Shown: positions 5,920 to 12,331 of the stretch, piece after piece
Layout: each line of letters starts with the position of its first letter
Position numbering within the stretch: the first letter of the stretch is position 1
From: an uncultured Ruminococcus sp.
GTDB lineage: Bacteria > Bacillota > Clostridia > Oscillospirales > Ruminococcaceae
DNA: 16,422 bases
Direction: 5' to 3'
Assembly: GCA_900556055.1 (NCBI GenBank)
Contig: USNJ01000022.1
Span: forward strand, 1 to 16,422
Notes under the pieces: model-generated
Told to the model about the DNA's origin: nothing
The model's database searches: none
What the model saw: only the letters and a program-made list of their open reading frames with translations
Program-made: the position numbers and the translations under genes

Positions 5920-7404
5920 TTATTTTTTCTTCTTATCATCTTTTAAACGCTTGTTTACGGTATCAATTATTATATCCATTGTTTTAAGACGTGCATAGAG
6001 CTTGTCATCAGCCTCAATGACGTACCAAGGAGCATTTACGGTAGATGTGCGGTGAAGCATCTCATTGACGCATACCTCGTACTGATCCCATTTTTCACGG
6101 TTTCTCCAGTCCTCGTCCGTGATCTTCCACTGCTTTTCGGGAGTATTCTGACGTTCGTTAAACCTCTTCAGCTGTTCATCCTTGTCGATCTGCAGCCAGA
6201 ATTTCAGTACGACAGCACCGCTGTCCGTCAGCTCTCTTTCAAACTCATTTATCTCGGTATATGCCTGTGCGCAGCGTTCGGGGCTTGTGAAGCCTTCGAT
6301 CTTTTCTACCATGACTCTGCCGTACCATGTACGGTCAAATATCACGATATGGCCTGTTTTCGGGAGATCGTTCCAGAAACGCCACAGATAGTGATGGTTA
6401 AGCTCCGCCTTATCGGGTGCGGATATCGGAACAGCCTCATATCCTCTCGGATCGAGCGCAGATGCGATACGCTTGATATTTCCGCCCTTTCCTGCTGCGT
6501 CCCAGCCTTCAAAAGCTATTATCAGCGGGATCTTAGCCTGATAAAGACGGCTGTGAAGTCTTGCAAGCTCCTTCTGCTTTTTCTTCAGCATATCATCATA
6601 TTTGGCACGGGGAACGGTCTTTCCCTCCAGCACTACCTCTGAGAGCTTAGGCATCGGCACAAGCGGAAAATCGTCCACAACAGGCGCAGCGGTCCTCTCA
6701 ACATTCAGCGCATTTGTGATCTGGCTGACGAGAATGTTGAACATCTGGAATTTGGTATAAGCCTTATCGGTCGTTTCGATTATTTTCCACGGCGCATGCG
6801 GAGAATTTGTCTTGACCAGCATATCATCGAATGCCTCGTAATATTCATCATAATGCTTATGACGCTTCTTATCAAGCTCTGTGACTCTCCACTTTGTTTC
6901 ATCATCATCCTTCAGCTTGATGAAACGGCGCTTCTGCTCGCCCTTGCTTATGTGCAGAAAAAGCTTTATTATAAGGTATCCGTCATCGGTCAACTGACGC
7001 TCGAAGCAGTTGACTGAATTTATCCTGCGGGAATATTCCTCCGCAGAAATGCCGTCCTCCATCTTTGCAATGGCAAGCTCCTGATACCAGCTTCTGTCAA
7101 GCACTGACATCTTGCCGTATTCGGGGATATTTGTCCAGTAGCGTTTCAGCAGCGGATAACGCTTTTCGGCATCTGTCGCCGGGAGGGTAGAATGTACCTT
7201 AAAGAATCTCGGATCGAGATACTTTATCATTTCAGCGATAAGGCTGCCCTTTCCCGAAGCACCCCAACCCTCAAAAATAACGATAACAGGGAGCTTTTTG
7301 TCGCGGAGCTTCAGCTGAAGTCCCGAAAGAGTGTCCTGGAGCTGACGTGTCATATCCTTATAATCAATATGGTCATTCTTATTTTTCAAAGCGTTTTCAA
7401 GCAT
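5920..7404 (-). CDS. pap: Polyphosphate:AMP phosphotransferase (two-domain PPK2)
   Basis: A 494-residue protein with two fused PPK2 domains, as in class II PPK2 enzymes that transfer phosphate from polyphosphate to AMP to give ADP. Domain 1 (about 15-235) has the Walker A loop GWGASGKG at 46-53 and DRSWY at 103-107. Domain 2 (about 265-490) has GWDAAGKG at 300-307 and DRTWYGR at 357-363. Domain 1 has SWYQE where domain 2 has the canonical TWYGR, consistent with the C-terminal domain carrying most of the activity, as reported for fused family members. GGAGG lies 8 bases before the ATG. It stands alone, transcribed after the nadA terminator from its own promoter. It could regenerate ADP from stored polyphosphate during energy limitation. 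Confidence 0.93.
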   Translation of the reverse strand: MLENALKNKNDHIDYKDMTRQLQDTLSGLQLKLRDKKLPVIVIFEGWGASGKGSLIAEMIKYLDPRFFKVHSTLPATDAEKRYPLLKRYWTNIPEYGKMSVLDRSWYQELAIAKMEDGISAEEYSRRINSVNCFERQLTDDGYLIIKLFLHISKGEQKRRFIKLKDDDETKWRVTELDKKRHKHYDEYYEAFDDMLVKTNSPHAPWKIIETTDKAYTKFQMFNILVSQITNALNVERTAAPVVDDFPLVPMPKLSEVVLEGKTVPRAKYDDMLKKKQKELARLHSRLYQAKIPLIIAFEGWDAAGKGGNIKRIASALDPRGYEAVPISAPDKAELNHHYLWRFWNDLPKTGHIVIFDRTWYGRVMVEKIEGFTSPERCAQAYTEINEFERELTDSGAVVLKFWLQIDKDEQLKRFNERQNTPEKQWKITDEDWRNREKWDQYEVCVNEMLHRTSTVNAPWYVIEADDKLYARLKTMDIIIDTVNKRLKDDKKKK

Positions 7405-7448
7405 AACATATCCCTCCGATGTTGTCTTATAGGTATTTCCGCCAAAGT

Positions 7449-7479
7449 ATTATATATATTATATAACAAAAATCGTCAA
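7449..7479 (-). promoter_or_regulatory. Promoter of the polyphosphate:AMP phosphotransferase gene
   Basis: On the minus strand TTGACG (7479-7474) is followed by an A/T run containing TATATA at 17 bp spacing (7456-7451) and TATAAT at 19 bp spacing (7454-7449). Which -10 box is used is uncertain. Confidence 0.6.
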
Positions 7480-7492
7480 TAATCAATAGAAA

Positions 7493-7533
7493 ATCAAAAA
7501 GTCCGCAAATTTATTTACAAATCTGCGGACTGT
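7493..7533 (-). terminator. Intrinsic terminator of the Rrf2-SGNH-nadA transcript
   Basis: The inverted repeat AGTCCGCA / TGCGGACT, with additional A-T pairs towards the loop, is followed on the minus strand by TTTTTGATTTT. It lies just after the nadA stop codon. Confidence 0.85.
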
Positions 7534-7543
7534 GTGTTTTTTC

Positions 7544-8458
7544 TTACTGACCCAAACGAAGCATCTCGTCAATGCATACCTTTGATTTTTCGATAAGATC
7601 GGGCGAAAGAACTATCTCCTCACCGTCAGTACCCTGAAGACAATGCAGAACATCGGCAATAGTCGTAAGCTTCATGTTCTGACAGATACAAGCCTTGGAA
7701 AGAGGATAGAAAAGCTTGTCCGGGCAGTCAATGCCGAGGTGCTGAACTATGCTGTTTTCCGTTCCGATGATGAACTCCATATTGTCGCTTTTCTTTGCAT
7801 AATCCATGATCTCCGTTGTGCTTCCCGCAAAATCCGCCAAAGCTGTGACCTCGGGCACACACTCGGGATGAACGAGCAGCAGCGCATCGGGATGCTCGGC
7901 TCTTGCCTTTTCAACATCAGCCTTTGTGATGCGTGCATGAGTGGGACAGCCGCCGCTGATAAGCTTGAAGGTCTTTTCGGGGAGCATTTTCGATACATAA
8001 TCTCCGAGATTGCAGTCCGGGATAAACAGTATCTTATCCTGCTTCATATTGCGGATTATCTTCACCGCCGATGACGATGTAACGCAGACATCGCAAAGCG
8101 TTTTCAGCTCGGCAGTTGTGTTTATGTATGCAACAACGGCATAATCACTGTACATTTCCTTCAGCTGACGCAGCATATCAACATCGAGCTGCTCAGCCAT
8201 CGGACATCCTGCGTCCGCTTTGGGCAGAAAAACCTTCTTCTGCGGAGAAAGTATCTTTACAGTCTCCGCCATGAAGCGAACGCCGCACATTATAACATTT
8301 TCGCAGTCAGTCTTTGCAGCCTTCTGTGCCAGACCGAACGAATCTCCCACATAATCTGCGATCTCAAGAATGTCATGCGACTGATAGCAATGCACCAGTA
8401 TACAGGCATTCTTTTCTTTTTTAAGCTTTAAGATCTGTTCCTGAATATCCTTAATCAT
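7544..8458 (-). CDS. nadA: Quinolinate synthase NadA
   Basis: A 304-residue [4Fe-4S] enzyme that condenses iminoaspartate with dihydroxyacetone phosphate to give quinolinate, an early step of de novo NAD synthesis. Landmarks are HCYQSHDILEIADYVGDS near the N-terminus, MCGVRFMAETVKIL (Cys58), SGGCPTHARI (Cys171), HPEC (residues 197-200) and CICQNMKLTT (Cys257/Cys259). Cys58, Cys171 and probably Cys259 correspond to the three cluster ligands of the family. Length matches the short NadA form. The usual partners nadB and nadC are not in the window; instead nadA is the last gene of a run after an Rrf2 regulator and an SGNH hydrolase, 28 bases behind the latter. GAGAGG precedes the start by 11 bases. 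Confidence 0.97.
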   Translation of the reverse strand: MIKDIQEQILKLKKEKNACILVHCYQSHDILEIADYVGDSFGLAQKAAKTDCENVIMCGVRFMAETVKILSPQKKVFLPKADAGCPMAEQLDVDMLRQLKEMYSDYAVVAYINTTAELKTLCDVCVTSSSAVKIIRNMKQDKILFIPDCNLGDYVSKMLPEKTFKLISGGCPTHARITKADVEKARAEHPDALLLVHPECVPEVTALADFAGSTTEIMDYAKKSDNMEFIIGTENSIVQHLGIDCPDKLFYPLSKACICQNMKLTTIADVLHCLQGTDGEEIVLSPDLIEKSKVCIDEMLRLGQ

Positions 8459-8486
8459 TTTCTATAAATCCTCTCTGTTTTCATGA

Positions 8487-9104
8487 TCATGCCCGGGACA
8501 GAGCACCGTAAATTGCCTCCGCAAGCCTTTTATGTCCGTTTTCATCAAGATGTTCCCTGTCCGCCGCCGATGGTGATGCATAGTCGGAAGCAGCGAGAAA
8601 CAGGCAGTTTTCTTTCTTTGCGATATCCCTGTAAACTCTTTTGAGATCAAGCGAAGTCATGACCGATCTTTCATCAAATTCCTCGTCAAAGCCCTTTTCG
8701 CCGACACCGTCAGCCAGCCTTATGGGAGATACGATCAATATTTTCATATCTTCTCTGAACCGCTTTGCCTGACCTATCAGTGCCGAAATGCCGTTTCCTA
8801 TCTTTTCGGGAGAAGCATTATAGACCGTTTTGCAGTCGTTCGTTCCGAGCATTATAACAGCACATTCCGGACTGTGCGTTTCAAGCAGAACAGGCAGCAT
8901 CTCAGTGCCCCTGCGTCCCGGACGGTGCATATCGCTGAAATCGGCAGTGCGTCCGCAAAGTCCCTCTTCAGCCACTCTTTTCCCCTGCGGACGAAGCCAC
9001 GAATCAAGCAGCCCCGTCCAGCGAACGGAATAATCAAAACGTGTTTTATTGCGGGGATCAAGACCGTATGTGTTTGAATCCCCGAAGCAAAGAACGGTAT
9101 CCAT
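8487..9104 (-). CDS. SGNH/GDSL-type hydrolase
   Basis: A protein of about 205 residues of the SGNH hydrolase superfamily (esterases and acyl-hydrolases). Block I is FGDSNTYG with the catalytic Ser near the N-terminus, block II is EEGLCGRT, block III is MLGTND, and the C-terminal catalytic pair is in DREHLDENGH. The pattern is closest to the bacterial arylesterase-like group. I chose the ATG at 9104 because GGGGAGG lies 10 bases upstream; a TTG at 9113 is too close to that site. No signal peptide is visible, so it is probably cytosolic; the substrate is unknown. It sits between the Rrf2 gene and nadA on the same strand and is probably co-transcribed with both. Confidence 0.88.
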   Translation of the reverse strand: MDTVLCFGDSNTYGLDPRNKTRFDYSVRWTGLLDSWLRPQGKRVAEEGLCGRTADFSDMHRPGRRGTEMLPVLLETHSPECAVIMLGTNDCKTVYNASPEKIGNGISALIGQAKRFREDMKILIVSPIRLADGVGEKGFDEEFDERSVMTSLDLKRVYRDIAKKENCLFLAASDYASPSAADREHLDENGHKRLAEAIYGALSRA

Positions 9105-9150
9105 AATCCGCAAGCCTCCCCGGCAGAAAAATCAGTATAGTGATATTTTG

Positions 9151-9585
9151 TCAGATGCAGAAATCGTCGCCCTTTCCGGGAGCGGTATCAATTATATCCT
9201 GCAATGTCACGCTGTCAAGATAGTCCGTTATCGCCTTGTAAAGACCCTGCCATACGCCGAGAGTAAGGCATTCGCTTGCTCTTGGGCAGTCATTCACTTC
9301 ATATTGCAGGCAGGCAACAGGGCAGAGATTTCCCTCGGTTATCCTGAGTATCTCGCCCACCGTATACTGCTCAGGCGGCTTTGAAAGCATATATCCGCCC
9401 TGATAGCCTCGGTTGGTTTTCAGAAGATTTGATTTATTAAGCAGAGGTACGATCTGTTCAAGATATTTCTTTGAGATGTCCTGACGCTCGGCAATATCCT
9501 TGAGGGCGACAAATCCATCGCTCTGATGCAAAGCAAGGTCAATCAGCATTCGGAGGGCGTATCTGCCCTTTGTCGATATTTTCAA
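9151..9585 (-). CDS. Rrf2-family transcriptional regulator, IscR/CymR type
   Basis: A 144-residue winged-helix regulator. The N-terminus (KISTKGRYALRMLIDLAL) and DISKKYLEQIVPLL recognition region are typical of Rrf2. Four cysteines cluster in LCPVACLQYEVNDCPRASEC (Cys88, 92, 100, 106), compatible with an iron-sulfur cluster or a cysteine-metabolism sensor. The start is a TTG at 9585: AAAGGA lies 9 bases upstream and it places the conserved KISTKGRYA at the N-terminus, whereas an upstream ATG at 9624 would add 13 unconserved residues and overlap the -10 box. It heads a run with an SGNH hydrolase and nadA. As NadA is itself a [4Fe-4S] enzyme, a link to cluster status is an attractive but untested idea. 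Confidence 0.92.
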   Translation of the reverse strand: MKISTKGRYALRMLIDLALHQSDGFVALKDIAERQDISKKYLEQIVPLLNKSNLLKTNRGYQGGYMLSKPPEQYTVGEILRITEGNLCPVACLQYEVNDCPRASECLTLGVWQGLYKAITDYLDSVTLQDIIDTAPGKGDDFCI

Positions 9586-9622
9586 TGAGCATTTTCCTTT
9601 CTGATGTATTTTATTAAATATC

Positions 9623-9651
9623 ATTATACCATAGGTTTAGTAGGTTTTCAA
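9623..9651 (-). promoter_or_regulatory. Promoter of the Rrf2-SGNH-nadA run
   Basis: On the minus strand TTGAAA (9651-9646) and TATAAT (9628-9623) are 17 bp apart. The spacer carries two ACCTA pentamers (TAGGT on the plus strand at 9632-9636 and 9641-9645), which recur in the divergent promoter. Confidence 0.75.
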
Positions 9652-9749
9652 GGATAAAATGTTCGTCGATTTAACGATTATTCACCTTAAAAGATGCACT
9701 TTTCCGTCAATCTCCCCAAAGCATATATAACCTATCAATATAATATGAT

Positions 9750-9795
9750 ATACCTATTGACATTTATAATAAAAAGGTGTATAATAATTAGGTAT
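9750..9795 (+). promoter_or_regulatory. Consensus promoter of the amidohydrolase gene within an inverted repeat
   Basis: TTGACA (9757-9762) and TATAAT (9780-9785) are exactly 17 bp apart. The promoter is bracketed by the perfect inverted repeat ATACCTA (9750-9756) and TAGGTAT (9789-9795), the second arm lying at the expected transcription start. An additional ACCTA occurs at 9730-9734. This looks like a repressor site; the divergent Rrf2 protein is the obvious candidate. Confidence 0.8.
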
Positions 9796-9834
9796 GTAAA
9801 AATGAACATTGGTCAGTTTGAGGGGGAGTTTTTT

Positions 9835-10623
9835 GTGATAATAGATTTTCATACCCATATTTATCCCAAGGATATCGCTGACAAGGCTACAAAAAGCGTC
9901 TGCGATTTTTATCATCTGGGCGATGAGCTGCATAAAAATAAATCCGCAACTGCCGAAAATCTTATAGAAGCAGGCAAAAAAGGCGGCGTTGACAAATTCG
10001 TGATCCTCCCCGTAGCGATAAAGCCCGAACATGTCCAGAGCATAAATAATTTTGCAATATCCGAAGAAAAGGCGCACAGCGAGTTCTATGCATTCGGAAC
10101 GCTGCATGCCGCAATGAATAACCCGATGCTTGAAATCGAGCGAATATCCGCCGATGTTAAAGGAATAAAGTTTCATCCCGATACACAGCTTTTCAACGCC
10201 GATGACGACAGGCTTCTCCCCGTTTTCGATGCTATACAGGGACGCTTGCCTGTGCTTTTTCACTGCGGAGATACAAGGTTTGACTATTCACATCCCAAAA
10301 GGATAAAACGAATAATCGAAATGTTTCCGAAGCTTACCGTTATTGCTGCGCATCTCGGCGGATGGAGCATGTACGAAACAGGCTATGAACTGCTGAAAAA
10401 CGAGGACTGCTATTTTGACCTCTCCAGTTCGCTTATGTTCCTCGAAAAGGAAAGAGCCGTACGGATAATCCGCTCTTACGGCTCGGATCGTGTCCTTTTC
10501 GGCACGGATTTTCCGCTGTGGAGTCCGGCAGAGGAAGTCGAGCGTTTTCTCAGCCTCGGTCTGACCGATGAGGAAAATGAACGTATACTATATAAGAATG
10601 CGCTCAGACTGCTTGAAAAATAA
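9835..10623 (+). CDS. Amidohydrolase-2 family metal-dependent hydrolase/decarboxylase
   Basis: A 262-residue TIM-barrel protein of the amidohydrolase-2 group (related to ACMSD-type decarboxylases). Metal and catalytic landmarks are DFHTH (His6, His8), KFHPD (residues 112-116), FHCGD (His143), AAHLGG (His173) and GTDFP (Asp225). The GTG at 9835 is preferred: AGGGGGAG lies 6 bases upstream and the family begins right before the DFHTH motif. An in-frame ATG at 9802 is possible but has a weak ribosome binding site, and any start before about 9791 would precede the promoter. The substrate is unknown. It is divergent from the Rrf2 gene. No clear terminator separates it from rpsF, so some read-through is possible. 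Confidence 0.85.
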   Translation: MIIDFHTHIYPKDIADKATKSVCDFYHLGDELHKNKSATAENLIEAGKKGGVDKFVILPVAIKPEHVQSINNFAISEEKAHSEFYAFGTLHAAMNNPMLEIERISADVKGIKFHPDTQLFNADDDRLLPVFDAIQGRLPVLFHCGDTRFDYSHPKRIKRIIEMFPKLTVIAAHLGGWSMYETGYELLKNEDCYFDLSSSLMFLEKERAVRIIRSYGSDRVLFGTDFPLWSPAEEVERFLSLGLTDEENERILYKNALRLLEK

Positions 10624-10651
10624 AAAAATTTTCCAAAGGTCAAAAAAAGGC

Positions 10652-10680
10652 TTGACAAAGACAATTTAAGATGATATAAT
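10652..10680 (+). promoter_or_regulatory. Consensus promoter of the rpsF-ssb-rpsR operon
   Basis: TTGACA (10652-10657) and TATAAT (10675-10680) are exactly 17 bp apart, 65 bases before the rpsF start, fitting a highly expressed ribosomal protein operon. Confidence 0.9.
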
Positions 10681-10686
10681 TCTAAT

Positions 10687-10744
10687 GTTATCCTCGTTCA
10701 TACCATAAGAGTATGGGCGTAATCCAAGAGGAGGTGCATTTTTA
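10687..10744 (+). promoter_or_regulatory. rpsF leader with hairpin; possible S6:S18 autoregulatory element
   Basis: The short leader can form an inner hairpin CATAC / GTATG (10699-10703 with 10711-10715). An outer stem pairs TCCTC (10691-10695) with GAGGA (10728-10732), and the latter is part of the GAGGAGG ribosome binding site. Leaders of rpsF operons in many bacteria bind the S6:S18 complex for feedback control. I cannot confirm the full conserved motif here, so the assignment is tentative. Confidence 0.4.
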
Positions 10745-11038
10745 ATGGCAAAGGTAAATGAATCCTACGAGACTATGGTTGTTTTCAGCATGACTGACGG
10801 TGAGGACGCTGTTAAGGCTCTCGCAGAGAAGTTCAAGAACATGATCGCTGCAGCAGGTACTGTTGAGTCCGTTGACGAGTGGGGCAAGAGAAAGCTTGCA
10901 TACCCTATCGAGGACGAAACTGAAGGCTACTACGTTCTTTACACCTACAGCTGCAAGCCTGATTTCCCCGCTGAGCTGGATCGTGTACTGAAGATCACAG
11001 ACGGCGTGCTTCGTTCCCTGATCACAGTAAAGCTGTAA
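10745..11038 (+). CDS. rpsF: 30S ribosomal protein S6
   Basis: A 97-residue protein with the S6 fold signatures: YETMVVFS at the N-terminus, the WGKRKLAYPIEDETEGYYVLYTY strand region, and the LDRVLKITDGVLRSLITVKL end. S6 binds S18 and sits in the platform of the small subunit. Length is normal for Firmicutes S6. GAGGAGG lies 10 bases upstream of the ATG. It is the first gene of the classical rpsF-ssb-rpsR operon and shows the strong codon bias expected of translation genes (for example AAG over AAA, and GTT or GCT codons). Confidence 0.98.
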   Translation: MAKVNESYETMVVFSMTDGEDAVKALAEKFKNMIAAAGTVESVDEWGKRKLAYPIEDETEGYYVLYTYSCKPDFPAELDRVLKITDGVLRSLITVKL

Positions 11039-11074
11039 TTTTTAACGAATTTATCGGAAGGGAGTCAGGTTGAT

Positions 11075-11587
11075 ATGCTTAATAAGGTTTTTATCCAGGG
11101 CAGACTTACGGCGGATCCTGAGTTAAAGCAGACCCAGTCAGGGGTCAATGTATGCTCGTTCACAGTTGCCTGTGACCGCAGCTTCACACCTCAGGGACAG
11201 GAAAAACAGGCAGATTTTCTGAATGTTGTTGCTTGGCGTCAGACAGCCGAATTTGTCAGCAGATATTTCTCCAAGGGCAAAATGATAATAGTTGAGGGCA
11301 GCCTCAGAACAAGAACTTATCAGGATACACGCTATCCGGAAGTACGTCATTATGTTACAGAGATCTACGCTGATAATGTCAACTTTGCAGGCGATAAGCC
11401 GGCTCAGGGCAATAACGGCTATCAGGACTATGCTCCCCCTCCGCCGGAACCCTTCAGAGCTCCGCAGCAGTCTGCTGCAGCTCCGCAGAATCCCGCAGCA
11501 CAGCAGGCGGCTCAGCCCGCTTCTATGTCCTTCGGCGATCTCGGTGATTTTGAAGAGGTTATCGGAGACAGCGAGCTGCCATTCTGA
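11075..11587 (+). CDS. ssb: Single-stranded DNA-binding protein
   Basis: A 170-residue SSB. The OB-fold spans about residues 1-105, with NKVFIQGRLTADPEL, DFLNVVAWRQTAEFV, and the KGKMIIVEGSLRTRTYQD strand. It is followed by a flexible Gln/Pro/Ala-rich linker and the acidic tip DSELPF, which recruits repair and replication partners. It lies between rpsF and rpsR, the conserved arrangement that couples replication and translation genes. GGGAG precedes the ATG by 10 bases. Nothing about it is unusual. Confidence 0.98.
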   Translation: MLNKVFIQGRLTADPELKQTQSGVNVCSFTVACDRSFTPQGQEKQADFLNVVAWRQTAEFVSRYFSKGKMIIVEGSLRTRTYQDTRYPEVRHYVTEIYADNVNFAGDKPAQGNNGYQDYAPPPPEPFRAPQQSAAAPQNPAAQQAAQPASMSFGDLGDFEEVIGDSELPF

Positions 11588-11628
11588 CACTCGCAGACAA
11601 CCATTATTTTGAATAGGAGGAAAAGACC

Positions 11629-11874
11629 ATGGAGGAGAAAAGAGCTCCCAGAAACGGCGCTAAGAGAACCCGTAAAAAGGTCTGCCAGTTCTGTGCTGAC
11701 AGAATTGACAGAATTGACTATAAGGATACTAACAGACTCAAGAAGTGCATGACCGAAAGAGCTAAGATTCTGCCCAGACGTGTTACAGGCACATGTGCTT
11801 TCCATCAGAGAGAGCTTACAGTTGCTATCAAGAGAGCAAGACACATCGCTCTGCTTCCTTATGTAAACGACTGA
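11629..11874 (+). CDS. rpsR: 30S ribosomal protein S18 (cysteine-containing form)
   Basis: An 81-residue S18, the assembly partner of S6. The core [10 protein letters not shown] and the [28 protein letters not shown] end are diagnostic. Cysteines in CQFC (residues 19 and 22), Cys40 and Cys56 with His59 suggest the zinc-binding C+ form rather than the cysteine-free form made by some bacteria under zinc limitation. AGGAGG precedes the ATG, and the gene is the last in its operon before a strong terminator. Confidence 0.98.
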   Translation: MEEKRAPRNGAKRTRKKVCQFCADRIDRIDYKDTNRLKKCMTERAKILPRRVTGTCAFHQRELTVAIKRARHIALLPYVND

Positions 11875-11895
11875 TTTTTATCTTTGTTTAACGCT

Positions 11896-11926
11896 GCCGC
11901 GGATACAAATGTATCTGCGGCTTTTT
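11896..11926 (+). terminator. Intrinsic terminator of the rpsF-ssb-rpsR operon
   Basis: GCCGCGGATAC (11896-11906) pairs with GTATCTGCGGC (11911-11921), including one G-U pair, around an AAAT loop. TTTTT follows. Confidence 0.93.
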
Positions 11927-12101
11927 GCATTATAAAAATTTCCTTCATTAAAAATTAACAAATGATTTTTTTGCAGGATTTATCGCATAAAAATGCCTGT
12001 TTTGCAAGACGTACTTTTGTTTTGCGTGATTTATTGCTAAAATATGCAAGTTTTTATATTGCATATTGCATAAAATCGTTAATTTCTTCACAAATGCACT
12101 C
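11927..12101 (+). other. AT-rich region upstream of the pckA promoter with GCAT motifs
   Basis: About 175 bases without a coding frame, strongly A/T-rich. GCAT/ATGC and TTTTGC words recur. The 12-mer GCATAAAAATGC at 11985-11996 is found again in the pckA leader (12216-12227), and TTGCATATTGCATAAAAT lies near 12060-12076. These may be binding sites for a regulator of pckA, or curved upstream DNA; no known site is recognised. Confidence 0.4.
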
Positions 12102-12130
12102 TTGACATAAGAAGATTAATATTATATAAT
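12102..12130 (+). promoter_or_regulatory. Consensus promoter of pckA
   Basis: TTGACA (12102-12107) and TATAAT (12125-12130) are exactly 17 bp apart. The start site would be near 12137, giving a 5' leader of about 195 nt. Confidence 0.88.
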
Positions 12131-12136
12131 GGTAAA

Positions 12137-12331
12137 TGACGAAGAATTGAGTATTTTAATGTTGTACTCAGCTTGCCTCCCGGATTTTGCGGATTTTATA
12201 AAAATTCAGCGCATTGCATAAAAATGCGGGACAGGCAGCCGATGTATTTCGGCAGCCGTTTATCGGCTCAGTCCGTACATTAACATTATGATCTCAAATC
12301 TTTAAATATGTAATGAAAAGGAGTTTACGCT
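12137..12331 (+). promoter_or_regulatory. Long, potentially structured pckA 5' leader
   Basis: The leader holds several inverted repeats. GCCTCCCG (12175-12182) can pair with CGGGACAGGC (12227-12236) around the GCATT/AATGC hairpin. AGCCGAT (12237-12243) pairs perfectly with ATCGGCT (12262-12268), and GGAC (12229-12232) can close that hairpin by pairing with GTCC (12271-12274). The first and last pairings compete for the same GGGAC. No U-run terminator is seen, so control, if any, would act on translation or RNA stability. AAGGAG lies 8 bases before the ATG. It is not recognised as a known riboswitch. Confidence 0.45.

Noticed and set aside
6052..6642. Open frame of 196 codons antisense to the polyphosphate:AMP phosphotransferase
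   Set aside because: It is a shadow of a well-supported gene; no family features.
9694..9834. N-terminal extension of the amidohydrolase from an ATG at 9694
   Set aside because: It would begin upstream of the consensus promoter (9757-9785), and the added residues are not family-like.
9754..10263. Open frame of 169 codons opposite the amidohydrolase start
   Set aside because: It is a shadow of the amidohydrolase gene and its promoter; no domain or ribosome binding site.
12129..12220. Small open frame starting at the ATG inside the pckA -10 region
   Set aside because: The ATG overlaps the -10 box and would not be in the transcript; no ribosome binding site.
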